Source: Pseudomonas gingeri (GTDB taxonomy: Bacteria; Pseudomonadota; Gammaproteobacteria; Pseudomonadales; Pseudomonadaceae). From it: 64,000 nt of DNA. This document shows, piece after piece, positions 43,511 through 51,504 of the stretch. A program made the translations under genes and the position numbers. Location: positions 409,382-473,381 of the forward strand of contig NZ_JACAOS010000018.1 in NCBI RefSeq assembly GCF_013386165.1, read 5' to 3'. The notes beneath the pieces are model-generated. The model saw only the letters and a program-made list of their open reading frames with translations, was not told the origin of the DNA and did not search any database. Every line of letters begins with the position of its first letter. The first letter of the stretch is position 1.

Positions 43511-44302
43511 TCAGGGCAGCCAACGCGGTGCTCGTTTTTGCACAAAAGCCAAGGTCCCCTCGATGCCTTCCTCCCCGGTCACTGCCGCGGCAAACCCCTC
43601 GGCGGCCCGATCCAGTAACGGCCCCAACGGCTGCTCATCGAGCAACAACGCCTTGGTCGCCGCATTCGCGCCCGGTGCGCAACGCAGCACCTGGGCAATC
43701 AGGGTCTCCAGGCGTGCCTCCAAGGCCTGTTCATCCGCTTCGACAAAATGCACCAGCCCCAGGCGTCCGGCTTCGTTGCCGTCGAAGCGCGCCGCGGTCA
43801 AGGCCAAGCGCCGCGCCTGGGTCAAGCCGATCCGCCTCAGCACAAATGGTGCAATCTGCGCCGGCAATAGCCCCAGGCTGGTCTCCGGCAAGCCGAACGC
43901 CGCGCCGCCCTCGGCAATGGCGATATCGCTGACACACGCCAAGCCCAGGCCACCCCCGAGCACCGCCCCTTGCAGCACGGCAATCACCACCTGTGGCGCA
44001 TGCTGGGTTTCCTCCAGCAAGGCGCCGAACGCCCGGTTCAGCTCGCGGCAAGCCTCCACGCCAGCCTGGCGCGCCTGAGCCATCTCGTGAATATCGCCGC
44101 CAGCACAGAAATGCCCGCCGACACCGCGCAATACCAGCAGCCGAACGCCGGGATCAAGGCGCACGGCGGCGAGGGTTGCGCGCAGTTCGTCGACCATCTG
44201 CCGGTTCATCGCGTTACGGCTGTCCGGGCGGTCGAGGCTGATCCGCAACACGCCGCCGTCCAGGGCCAGACGCAAGGTCCGGCACACCGGCAGGGCACTC
44301 AC
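43511..44302 (-). CDS. atuE: Isohexenylglutaconyl-CoA hydratase AtuE
   Basis: The 263-residue crotonase-fold enzyme has the oxyanion-hole region FCAGGDIHEM and the catalytic stretch GAVLGGGLGLACVSDIAIAE, then FGLPETSLGLLP. It hydrates the product of geranyl-CoA carboxylase. The only sensible start is GTG at 44302, which overlaps the atuD stop as GTGA. Reading frames extending to 44992 run antisense-like through atuD and lack similarity. The close homologue LiuC would give the same motifs. Context decides for Atu. Confidence 0.86.
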   Translation of the reverse strand: MSALPVCRTLRLALDGGVLRISLDRPDSRNAMNRQMVDELRATLAAVRLDPGVRLLVLRGVGGHFCAGGDIHEMAQARQAGVEACRELNRAFGALLEETQHAPQVVIAVLQGAVLGGGLGLACVSDIAIAEGGAAFGLPETSLGLLPAQIAPFVLRRIGLTQARRLALTAARFDGNEAGRLGLVHFVEADEQALEARLETLIAQVLRCAPGANAATKALLLDEQPLGPLLDRAAEGFAAAVTGEEGIEGTLAFVQKRAPRWLP

Positions 44303-45456
44303 CGCTTTTTCCCCGGCAGGCTGCCCATCAGCTTGCAGATGATCCCCAGCATGATCTCGTCGGCGCCGCCGCCAATCGACACCAGGCGCATATCGCGATA
44401 GGCCCGGGCTACCGGGTTGTCCCACATAAAACCCATGCCGCCCCAGTATTGCAGGCAACTGTCGCTGACCTCGCGGCCCAGGCGTCCGGCCTTGAGCTTG
44501 GCCATGGAGGCCAGTCGCGTCACGTCCTGCCCACCGATGTACTGCTCGGTGGCCTGGTAGACCAGCGCGCGCAAGGCTTCGACTTCGGTCGACAGTTCGG
44601 CCAGGCGAAAGTGGATCACCTGGTTGTCGATCAGTGGTGTACCGAAGGTCTGGCGCTCCTTGCAGTAGGCCAGGGTGCTGTCGATACAGGACTCCAAGCC
44701 CTTGATCATGTTCGCCGCGCCGAACAGCCGCTCCTCCTGGAATTGCAACATCTGCATCATGAACCCCGCGCCTTCCTGGCCGATGCGGTTGCGCTGGGGC
44801 ACCCGCACGTTGTCGAAAAACACCTGGGCGGTTTCCGAACTGCGCATGCCGAGCTTGTCCAGGTGCGGGCTCAGGCTGATCCCCGGACTGTTCATCGGCA
44901 CCATGATCAACGACTTGTTCAGATGCGGTTTGTCGTCCGAGGTATTGGCCAGCAGGCACATGAAGTCGGCGCAGGGCGAATTGGTGATCCACATCTTGCT
45001 GCCGTCGATCACATAGTCATCGCCGTCCTTGCGCGCGCGGGTCTTGAGCCCGGCGACATCGGAGCCGGCGCCGACCTCGGAGACGCCGATACAGCCGACC
45101 TGTTCACCACGGATGGCCGGCGCCAGGAACTGCTCGCGCAGCTCATCGGAGCCGAAGCGCGCCAGGGCCGGGGTGCACATATCGGTCTGGACGCCGATGG
45201 ACATGGGAATCCCGCCGCAGCGGATGCTGCCGAACTCTTCGGCGGCGACGATGGAGTAGCTGTAGTCCAGACCCAGGCCACCGAACGACTCCGGCTTGGA
45301 GATGCCGAGCAGGCCGAGCCCGGCGGCCTTGCGGAAAATCTCATGAATGGGAAAGCGTCCGGCTTTCTCCCATTCGTCGACGTGGGGGTTGATCTCGTGT
45401 TCGACGAACTGGCGCACGGTGCGCCGCAGGGCTTGGTGTTCCAGGGTGAAGATCAT
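44299..45456 (-). CDS. atuD: Citronellyl-CoA dehydrogenase AtuD (acyl-CoA dehydrogenase)
   Basis: This 385-residue FAD flavoprotein has the family motifs IGVSEVGAGSDVAGLKTRA and the C-terminal QYWGGMGFMWDNPVARAYRD. The Glu usually found in the EGT position near the C-terminus is Gly here (SIGGGADEIM). EERL at about 241-244 supplies Glu242, the alternative catalytic site seen in isovaleryl- and long-chain acyl-CoA dehydrogenases. That suits a branched substrate such as citronellyl-CoA. It lies 24 bases after atuC and overlaps atuE. Confidence 0.87.
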   Translation of the reverse strand: MIFTLEHQALRRTVRQFVEHEINPHVDEWEKAGRFPIHEIFRKAAGLGLLGISKPESFGGLGLDYSYSIVAAEEFGSIRCGGIPMSIGVQTDMCTPALARFGSDELREQFLAPAIRGEQVGCIGVSEVGAGSDVAGLKTRARKDGDDYVIDGSKMWITNSPCADFMCLLANTSDDKPHLNKSLIMVPMNSPGISLSPHLDKLGMRSSETAQVFFDNVRVPQRNRIGQEGAGFMMQMLQFQEERLFGAANMIKGLESCIDSTLAYCKERQTFGTPLIDNQVIHFRLAELSTEVEALRALVYQATEQYIGGQDVTRLASMAKLKAGRLGREVSDSCLQYWGGMGFMWDNPVARAYRDMRLVSIGGGADEIMLGIICKLMGSLPGKKR

Positions 45457-45480
45457 GTCCTTGTTCTCCGTGATCGTTGA

Positions 45481-47097
45481 TCAGAACCGCGCCACGCCAA
45501 AGCTGTTGGGTTGTAGCTGACGAACCTCGGCTTCGTGGCAGATATCCAGCAAGTAACCCAGCAGCGTGCGGCTGTCCCGCGGATCGATCAGGCCGTCGTC
45601 CCACAGGTTGGCCGTGCCGTAGAGCGCGGTGGACTGGCTGTCGAGCTTCTGCGCGGTCATCTGCTCCAGTCCATCCAGCATCTTCGTGTCGGGCACCAGA
45701 CCGTCCTTGAGCTGGCGGGCCTCGGTGACGATCCGCAGCACCTTGCCGGCCTGGGCGCCGCCCATCACCGCGGTGCGGCTGCCCGGCCAGGCGAAGATGA
45801 AGCGCGGGTCCAGGCCACGTCCGCACATGGCGTAGTTGCCGGCGCCATAGGAACCGCCGACCACCAGGGTGAGTTTAGGCACCCGGGCATTGGCCACCGC
45901 CTGGATCATCTTCGCCCCGTGCTTGATCACCCCCTGTTGCTCGGCTTCGGTGCCGACCATGAAACCGGTGGTGTTATGCAGGAACACCAGGGGCGTGCGG
46001 CTCTGGTCGCAGAGCTGGATAAACTGCGCGGCCTTGCTCGCGCCCTTCGGTGTGATCGGGCCATTGTTGCCGATCAGGCCGCAGGGTCGACCCTGGATCT
46101 GCAGATGGCCGCAGATCGTCTGGGTGTCGAACTCGGCCTTGAATTCGAGAAAGTTCGAGCCGTCGGCCAGGCGGGCGACGATCTCGCGCACGTCATAGGG
46201 CTTTTTCGGGTCATCGGGGATCAATCCGAGCAACTCGTCGATGGGGTAGAGCGGTTCGGCCCAGGTTCGCGCAGGCATGAGCGGCTGCCGGTGGTTCCAG
46301 GGTAATTGGGCGATGATTTCCCGGGCGATGCTCACGCCGTCGGCATCGTCTTGCGCCAGGTACTCGGCGGTGCCGGCGACCTGGGCATGCATTTGTGCGC
46401 CGCCGAGTTCCTCGTCAGTCGCCACTTCGCCCGTCGCGGCCTTGAGCAACGGCGGCCCGGCGAGGAACAAGCGGGCCTTGCCGCGCACCACCACCACGTA
46501 ATCCGAGAGGCCCGGTTGATAGGCGCCGCCCGCGGTCGCCGAGCCATGTACCACGGTGATCTGCGGCAGACCCATCGCCGACATGCGCGCCTGATTGGCG
46601 AAACAGCGCGCCCCTTCGACGAAAATCTCCGCCGCGTAATTGAGGTTGGCCCCGCCGCTTTCGGCCAGGGTGATCACCGGCAATTGGTTTTCCAGGGCGA
46701 TCTGTTGCAGGCGCAGGGTCTTTTTCAGGCCGCTGGGGGAAATGGTCCCGCCCTTGATCGCGCTGTTATTGACCACCACCAGCACGCGCACGCCGCTGAC
46801 ATGGCCGATCCCGGCAATCAGGCCGCCGCCGGCCAGGCTGCCGTCCTTGTCGTCGTGCAGTTGGTAGCCGGCCAGGCTCGCCAGTTCGAGAAACGGCGCG
46901 CCAGGGTCCAGCAGCAGGTTCAGCCGTTCCCGGGGCAGCAGTTGGCCCCGGCTGGCAAATTTCTCGCGGGCGCCTTCAGCCTTGTCCAGCAGGTTCTGTT
47001 CCAGTTGGCGGATCTGCTCAAGGTGGCTGAGCATGGCCTGGCGATGGCGGGCGAAATCTTCGCCCTGGCCATCGACGGCGGATTCGATCACGGGCAT
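45481..47097 (-). CDS. atuC: Geranyl-CoA carboxylase beta subunit AtuC
   Basis: The 538-residue carboxyltransferase has two crotonase-type domains. VITLAESGGANL and VVHGSATAGGAYQPGLSDYV mark the acyl-CoA site. VGGSYGAGNYAMCGRGLDP and FAWPGSRTAVMGGAQAGKV mark the biotin site. Gly162 in VEGARCFANQ replaces the Phe of methylcrotonyl-CoA carboxylase (HFGRIFYNQ), the change reported to open the pocket for geranyl-CoA. This is the strongest sequence reason to call the cluster atu rather than liu. AAGGAG six bases before ATG 47097 sets the start. Confidence 0.9.
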   Translation of the reverse strand: MPVIESAVDGQGEDFARHRQAMLSHLEQIRQLEQNLLDKAEGAREKFASRGQLLPRERLNLLLDPGAPFLELASLAGYQLHDDKDGSLAGGGLIAGIGHVSGVRVLVVVNNSAIKGGTISPSGLKKTLRLQQIALENQLPVITLAESGGANLNYAAEIFVEGARCFANQARMSAMGLPQITVVHGSATAGGAYQPGLSDYVVVVRGKARLFLAGPPLLKAATGEVATDEELGGAQMHAQVAGTAEYLAQDDADGVSIAREIIAQLPWNHRQPLMPARTWAEPLYPIDELLGLIPDDPKKPYDVREIVARLADGSNFLEFKAEFDTQTICGHLQIQGRPCGLIGNNGPITPKGASKAAQFIQLCDQSRTPLVFLHNTTGFMVGTEAEQQGVIKHGAKMIQAVANARVPKLTLVVGGSYGAGNYAMCGRGLDPRFIFAWPGSRTAVMGGAQAGKVLRIVTEARQLKDGLVPDTKMLDGLEQMTAQKLDSQSTALYGTANLWDDGLIDPRDSRTLLGYLLDICHEAEVRQLQPNSFGVARF

Positions 47098-47152
47098 GGG
47101 GCTCTCCTTTTCGCTGGATCGAACATGGCTGCACGCTTCACGGTGATGGCCC

Positions 47153-48937
47153 TCAAGCCAGTTGATCGGCAATCTGCCGGGGCACGGGAATCTGGATTTC
47201 CAGCAACTGCTGGGCAAAGGCCTTGCCCTGGGGATCGATGCGCAAGCTGGCGATACCGCCACCGCCCAGGGCGTTTTCCAGCAGGAAATTCAGGCTGTGG
47301 GTGCCGGGCAGGTACCAGCGTTCGACACGGCCAAGACGAGGGTCGAGGACATGCCCCATCCAGTCCACCAGCACCGCCGGGGTCAACGCCTCGGCGATCC
47401 ACGGCAGATAGTCGGGATGCCGCGCCATGACCCCGATATTGCTGTGATTGCCCTTGTCGCCGGAGCGCGCCACCGCCAGTTTCACCAGCGGCACATTGGC
47501 TTCGGCGCGGCCTTGGGGCTTGGGCGGTTGCAGGTCTTCGGTAATGGCCTGCATGGCCGTCGGGGCGGGCAGGGCGACGGACTGCACCTGCCCGTCGAGA
47601 TGCACGCTCAACGCGCAGGCATTTTTATCGATCAGGAAGGAAAACAAGCGGATCAGCGGGGAAACCGTGGGCCGTCCGCCGAGGATCCCGGTCAGCCCCG
47701 GCGCCATGCCGGTGGCGGCCTGGGCGATCTCCCGGGAGAACAGCAGCAGCGCCTGTCGTTCGGGGTGACGCACCGCCAGCTTGATCACCACCTCGCGGCT
47801 GTCCTGGCGGCGGCCATGGGGACCGTAGGTGGCTTCGCTGCCGAGCAGCTCGCAGCTGACTTCGCTGTAGGGCGGCCAGCCACGGGCGTTGAGCATTTCC
47901 GTGGTCTTGGCGAGGATCGCCTGGCTGACCCGGCGGGCCTTGTCCACCGCGTCGATCCCGGCCATCAGGCAACTGGCGGTGCAGCGAAAGCCATCGGGAT
48001 AGGTGGCGCAGACCTTGTACTGCGCGGTCGGTGGCGAGCCCCTGGCGCCACTGACCCGGACGCTATTGGCCGCCTGTTGGACCAGATGAACCCGGGTGAA
48101 ATCGCAAATCACATCCGGCAGCAGGTAGGCCCTGGGATCGCCGATTTCGTAGAGCAGTTGTTCACCCACGGTCAGCGGCGTCACCAGGCCGCCGGAACCC
48201 TCGGGCTTGCTGACGAGAAAGTGGCTGTCGGCGCTGACCTCGACGATGGGAAAACCGATGTGCTCGTAGTCCGGGACCTCGCGCCAGTCGGTGAAGTTGC
48301 CGCCGGTGCACTGGGCGCCGCACTCGATGATATGCCCGGCGAGGGCGGCCTGGGCCAGCTTGTCGTAGTCCTGCCAGGACCAACCGAACTCATGCACCAG
48401 GGCGGCGCTGACCAGGGCGCTGTCGACCACCCGCCCGGTAATCACCACATCGGCGCCCAGGCTGAGTGCGTGGGCGATGCCCGGCGCACCAAGATAGGCG
48501 TTGGTCGAGACGCAGTGCGCGGGCAGTGGCGCCTCGTTGAACATTTCGCGCAGGCCGCTCGCGGACAGTTGTTGAAGTTGCGGTTGCAGGTCGTCGCCGA
48601 GCAACACGGCAATCTTCAACGCTACCCCGGCCGCCGTGCAGGCCGCTTGCAGGCGCGTGGCGCAGGCCTGTGGGTTGATCCCGCCGGCATTGCTGATCAC
48701 GCGGATTTTCCGGCCGGCGATCTCGCCGAGCAAGGGCTGCAGGACTTCGACGAAGTCGCTTGCATAACCGGCGGCGGGGTCTTTCATGCGTGCCCCGGCC
48801 ATGATCGACAGGGTCACTTCCGCCAGATAGTCGAACACCAGATAGTCCAGGCGCCCGCCTTCGACCAACTGCGCCGCCGCGGTGCTGGTATCGCCCCAGA
48901 ATGCGCTGGCGCAACCGACACGAACCGTAGCCTTCAT
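47153..48937 (-). CDS. atuA: Acyclic terpene utilisation protein AtuA (DUF1446 family)
   Basis: The 594-residue protein combines the large DUF1446-type domain (KATVRVGCASAFWGDTSTA, ISNAGGINPQACA, ECGAQCTGGNFTDW) with a C-terminal ferredoxin-like AtuA domain beginning LVKLAVARSGDKGNHSNIG. AtuA is required for growth on citronellol and geraniol, but its reaction is not known. The start at 48937 has AGGGGA upstream. It is the first gene of the operon, transcribed away from atuR. The gap to atuC is only 55 bases, so the usual atuB dehydrogenase is missing here. Confidence 0.9.
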   Translation of the reverse strand: MKATVRVGCASAFWGDTSTAAAQLVEGGRLDYLVFDYLAEVTLSIMAGARMKDPAAGYASDFVEVLQPLLGEIAGRKIRVISNAGGINPQACATRLQAACTAAGVALKIAVLLGDDLQPQLQQLSASGLREMFNEAPLPAHCVSTNAYLGAPGIAHALSLGADVVITGRVVDSALVSAALVHEFGWSWQDYDKLAQAALAGHIIECGAQCTGGNFTDWREVPDYEHIGFPIVEVSADSHFLVSKPEGSGGLVTPLTVGEQLLYEIGDPRAYLLPDVICDFTRVHLVQQAANSVRVSGARGSPPTAQYKVCATYPDGFRCTASCLMAGIDAVDKARRVSQAILAKTTEMLNARGWPPYSEVSCELLGSEATYGPHGRRQDSREVVIKLAVRHPERQALLLFSREIAQAATGMAPGLTGILGGRPTVSPLIRLFSFLIDKNACALSVHLDGQVQSVALPAPTAMQAITEDLQPPKPQGRAEANVPLVKLAVARSGDKGNHSNIGVMARHPDYLPWIAEALTPAVLVDWMGHVLDPRLGRVERWYLPGTHSLNFLLENALGGGGIASLRIDPQGKAFAQQLLEIQIPVPRQIADQLA

Positions 48938-48974
48938 CAGAGTCCCCTGGGAAAGTCTTCGGGCGAGACTACCA

Positions 48975-48987
48975 AGCAAGCGCTTGG
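48975..48987 (-). promoter_or_regulatory. AtuR operator, proximal copy
   Basis: On the minus strand this is CCAAGCGCTTGCT, identical to the copy at 49015-49027 but inverted relative to it. The core CAAGCGCTTG is itself a perfect palindrome. It lies 38 bases before atuA. Two 13-base inverted copies in the atuA-atuR gap match what was described for the AtuR repressor of P. aeruginosa (from memory). Confidence 0.8.
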
Positions 48988-49014
48988 TTTGTAAGTCCCG
49001 CCGGTCTGGTCACC

Positions 49015-49027
49015 CCAAGCGCTTGCT
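49015..49027 (+). promoter_or_regulatory. AtuR operator, distal copy
   Basis: The 13-base sequence CCAAGCGCTTGCT is the inverted partner of the operator at 48975-48987, with centres 40 bases apart (about four helical turns). Both copies probably block the atuA promoter and may autoregulate atuR. Confidence 0.8.
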
Positions 49028-49115
49028 AGGCTGCCCCTGTAGGCTTAAATTGCGCGCAACCTCCCTCTTGTCCATAGGCCGAGGGGGGATGCAGTCGGGT
49101 CATGAGGAAAATGCC

Positions 49116-49739
49116 GTGAACGAGCAACAAGCCCAGCAGGTCATGCGCGACCTGGTCAGCAGCGGACAACTGACCGACCCGGACAGTGCCCGCGGCAAAC
49201 TGCTGCAGACCGCGGCCCATCTGTTTCGCAACCAGGGCTTCGACCGCACCACGGTGCGCGACCTGGCGAGCGCCATCGGTATTCAGTCCGGCAGCCTGTT
49301 CCATCACTTCAAAAGCAAGGACGAAATCCTGCGCGCGGTGATGGAGGAGACTATCGTCTACAACACGGCCCTGATGCGTGCATCCCTGGCAGAAGCCGGG
49401 AGTCTGCGTGAGCGGGTGCTGGCGCTGATCCGCTGTGAACTGCAGTCGATCATGGGCGGCACCGGTGAGGCCATGGCGGTACTGGTCTATGAATGGCGCT
49501 CGTTGTCCGAGCAAGGGCAGGCCAAGGTCCTGGCATTGCGCGATCTCTACGAGCAGATCTGGCTCCAGGTGCTCGGTGAAGCCCGCGATGCCGGTTATAT
49601 CAAGGGTGATGTGTTCATCACCCGGCGCTTCCTGACAGGCGCCTTGTCCTGGACCACGACCTGGTTTCGACCCCAGGGCAGCCTGACCCTGGATCAACTG
49701 GCTGAAGAGGCGTTGATGCTGATTCTCAAAGACTCATGA
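49116..49739 (+). CDS. atuR: TetR-family repressor AtuR
   Basis: This 207-residue regulator has an N-terminal TetR helix-turn-helix at about residues 25-75 (KLLQTAAHLFRNQGFDRTTV, then DLASAIGIQSGSLFHHFKSK), followed by a ligand-binding helical domain. AtuR represses the terpene operon until a pathway acyl-CoA is present. I chose GTG at 49116 because AGGA lies about eight bases upstream. An in-frame ATG at 49089 with a badly spaced G-run would add nine residues. It is divergent from atuA across the operator region. Confidence 0.87.
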   Translation: MNEQQAQQVMRDLVSSGQLTDPDSARGKLLQTAAHLFRNQGFDRTTVRDLASAIGIQSGSLFHHFKSKDEILRAVMEETIVYNTALMRASLAEAGSLRERVLALIRCELQSIMGGTGEAMAVLVYEWRSLSEQGQAKVLALRDLYEQIWLQVLGEARDAGYIKGDVFITRRFLTGALSWTTTWFRPQGSLTLDQLAEEALMLILKDS

Positions 49740-49831
49740 CACTGTTGTGCAAGTCATTAATTAATCGGTGAAAAGTTGTCTAAGTTGGAAAAAACGCCTA
49801 GTTTTAGGCCACGATTTTTTTCCTGAGGTGT

Positions 49832-50647
49832 GTGCCTTTGAACGTCCTGCCTGTGCGCACGTTTTCCCGGATTGTGTTGTTGGCGCTCTCTGCATGGGTA
49901 GTTCTGCCGGTTTCGGCGGCCCAAGTGGTTCGGATCGGTGCCGCGCATTTCCCACCCTATACCATCCGACCCGAACAAGGCGCCGACACCGGCCTGTTGC
50001 CGCAACTGGCCGAGGCCTTGAACAAGTTGCAGAGCGACTACCAGTTCACCCTGGTGCCGACCTCGATTCCGCGTCGCTTCGGTGATCTGCAACAGGGGCG
50101 GACCGACATGGCGATCTTCGAGAATCCGGCCTGGGGCTGGAAGGATATTCCGCACACCGCGGTCGATATGGGCCTGGAGGATGCCGAGGTATTTGTCGCC
50201 CAGCGTGAACCGGGTCGCAATGAAAGCTACTTTGCCGACCTCAAGGGCAAGCGCCTGGCCCTGTTCAGCGGTTACCACTACGAGTTCGCCAACTTCAACG
50301 CCGAGCCCAAGTTCCTCGCCGACACCTACAACGCTACCCTGACGTACTCCCATGACGCCAACCTGCTGATGGTCTTGCGCGGGCGGGCCGATATCGCCCT
50401 GGTGACCCGTTCCTACCTGTCCGATTACCTGATCCGCAACCCGGATGTGGCCAAGGAACTGCTGATCTCCGAGCGTGTCGATCAGGTCTATCACCACTAT
50501 GCGATCCTGCGACCGCAAGCGCCCATCAGCGGCGAGGCGTTCGGCAAGTTGTTGCAGCGCCTGCACGACAGCGGTGAGTTGCTGAAAATCTTCCAGCCCT
50601 ATCGCATCACCGTGATGCCGGTGGCCGCCGCGGTCGCTGGCCAGTAG
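49832..50647 (+). CDS. Periplasmic solute-binding protein (SBP_bac_3-like)
   Basis: The 271-residue protein has a Sec signal peptide (RIVLLALSAWVVLPVSAAQ, cleavage near SAA). The bilobed domain starts VVRIGAAHFPPYTIRPEQGA, the polar amino-acid-binding pattern, and includes LKGKRLALFSGYHYEF and RGRADIALVTRSYLSDYL. No permease or ATPase gene lies beside it, so it may feed a transporter elsewhere or act as a sensor partner. The start is GTG at 49832 (close SD) or TTG at 49838 (better SD spacing). Its stop is only six bases from the convergent pvdS stop. Confidence 0.8.
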   Translation: MPLNVLPVRTFSRIVLLALSAWVVLPVSAAQVVRIGAAHFPPYTIRPEQGADTGLLPQLAEALNKLQSDYQFTLVPTSIPRRFGDLQQGRTDMAIFENPAWGWKDIPHTAVDMGLEDAEVFVAQREPGRNESYFADLKGKRLALFSGYHYEFANFNAEPKFLADTYNATLTYSHDANLLMVLRGRADIALVTRSYLSDYLIRNPDVAKELLISERVDQVYHHYAILRPQAPISGEAFGKLLQRLHDSGELLKIFQPYRITVMPVAAAVAGQ

Positions 50648-50653
50648 TCCTGC

Positions 50654-51202
50654 TCAGCGTCGTTCCAGGCTATTGCCGCGGGTGCCGGAGACCTTGCGGC
50701 AATGCACCAGGGCGTCGCGAATCATGAAGTTCACCAGTGTCGGTGAAACCCCCAACTCCTTGGCGATGTCCTTCTGCGGCACGCCGTGCAGCCGGTACAT
50801 CTCGAACGCATAGCGGGTGCGCTGGGGCAATTCGCCGAGGGCATCGGCGATGTTTTCCAGCGCACGGAAATTGATGTGCGAGTTCTCCGGCGACGCGCCC
50901 TGGATCACCACGTTCAAGCCTTCCTCTTCCGGCCCCGAATACTTCAGTTCCAGCGCCTGCTTGCGGTAGTGGTCGATGGCCAGGTTGCGCACGATCTGGA
51001 ACAGGTAGCTCAACTGGGCCTTGAACGAGGAGGTGATCTGCGGTGCGGACTGCAGGCGGAAAAAGGCGTCCTGCACCACGTCCTCGGCACGGGAGCGACA
51101 ACCGGTGATGCGCGCGGCAATTTTGACCAGGATCAGGCGGTTGTCGACAAACGCCTGGAGCAGCGGTGAATCGCACTTGCTTGTGGATGCATGTTCCATC
51201 AT
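50654..51202 (-). CDS. pvdS: Extracytoplasmic-function sigma factor PvdS
   Basis: This 182-residue ECF sigma factor recognises iron-starvation promoters and drives pyoverdine genes. Region 2 includes TGCRSRAEDVVQDAFFRLQSA, IVRNLAIDHYRKQALELKYSGPEEEG, and region 4 includes ELPQRTRYAFEMYRLHGVPQ and LGVSPTLVNFMIRDAL, all close to PAO1 PvdS as I remember it. The start is one of two adjacent ATGs (51202, 51199) after AAGGTGA. Transcription is probably controlled by Fur through a box upstream. It is divergent from pvdG. Confidence 0.95.
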   Translation of the reverse strand: MMEHASTSKCDSPLLQAFVDNRLILVKIAARITGCRSRAEDVVQDAFFRLQSAPQITSSFKAQLSYLFQIVRNLAIDHYRKQALELKYSGPEEEGLNVVIQGASPENSHINFRALENIADALGELPQRTRYAFEMYRLHGVPQKDIAKELGVSPTLVNFMIRDALVHCRKVSGTRGNSLERR

Positions 51203-51281
51203 GGAAATCACCTTGTAACGAGTAGGTAGCGGGACAAAACCGTGAGAGGTGTCCGGCGTGGCGGACATAAAAGTAGGACGA

Positions 51282-51300
51282 ATGATAATGATTGTCAAAT
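51282..51300 (-). promoter_or_regulatory. Fur-like box upstream of pvdS
   Basis: The region reads ATGATAATGATTGTCAAAT on the plus strand. GATAATGAT matches the first half of the Fur consensus exactly, and the second half is degenerate. It lies about 80 bases before pvdS, where Fur repression of this gene is well known in Pseudomonas. Confidence 0.6.
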
Positions 51301-51388
51301 GAGAAAAATAACTAATCATTTTATGTATGGCTTGATGCCTACCTGTTCGCTGTGCTTTGCCACCTGCATGGCAGAGGGCGGCCGAGAC

Positions 51389-51412
51389 TAATTATTCCCT
51401 CGGGCCATCCGT
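51389..51412 (+). promoter_or_regulatory. PvdS-type iron-starvation promoter upstream of pvdG
   Basis: TAATT, 16 bases, then CGT resembles the iron-starvation box TAAAT-N16/17-CGT with one mismatch. It points toward pvdG-pvdL, with the leader ORF start 63 bases downstream. PvdS, encoded divergently next door, is the expected activator. Confidence 0.6.
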
Positions 51413-51474
51413 TCTCATGGAGAACAGGCCGGGCACTCGCACGGCCCAGGATCGGTATCTTCGAGGAGGGCGAC

Positions 51475-51504
51475 ATGGTTTTCATCAAGGGTGGCTGGGC
51501 ATGA
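51475..51504 (+). CDS. Nine-codon leader ORF coupled to pvdG
   Basis: An ATG at 51475 preceded by the strong SD GAGGAGGGCGAC opens a 9-residue frame, MVFIKGGWA, whose TGA overlaps the pvdG ATG (ATGA). pvdG itself has only a modest SD (GGTGG/AAGG inside the leader). The leader could therefore deliver ribosomes to pvdG by translational coupling. This is inferred from sequence only. I know of no published peptide of this kind. Confidence 0.45.
   Translation: MVFIKGGWA

Noticed and set aside
43511..44992. Longer N-terminal form of AtuE (493 residues)
   Set aside because: The extra sequence overlaps the whole atuD coding region out of frame and has no crotonase similarity. GTG at 44302 fits the family length.
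41333..48937. Interpretation as a leucine/isovalerate (liu) operon
   Set aside because: The subunits resemble Liu proteins, but the AtuA gene, the AtuC pocket Gly, the divergent TetR gene and the 13-base operators favour atu. A liu cluster would start with a MerR regulator and liuA.
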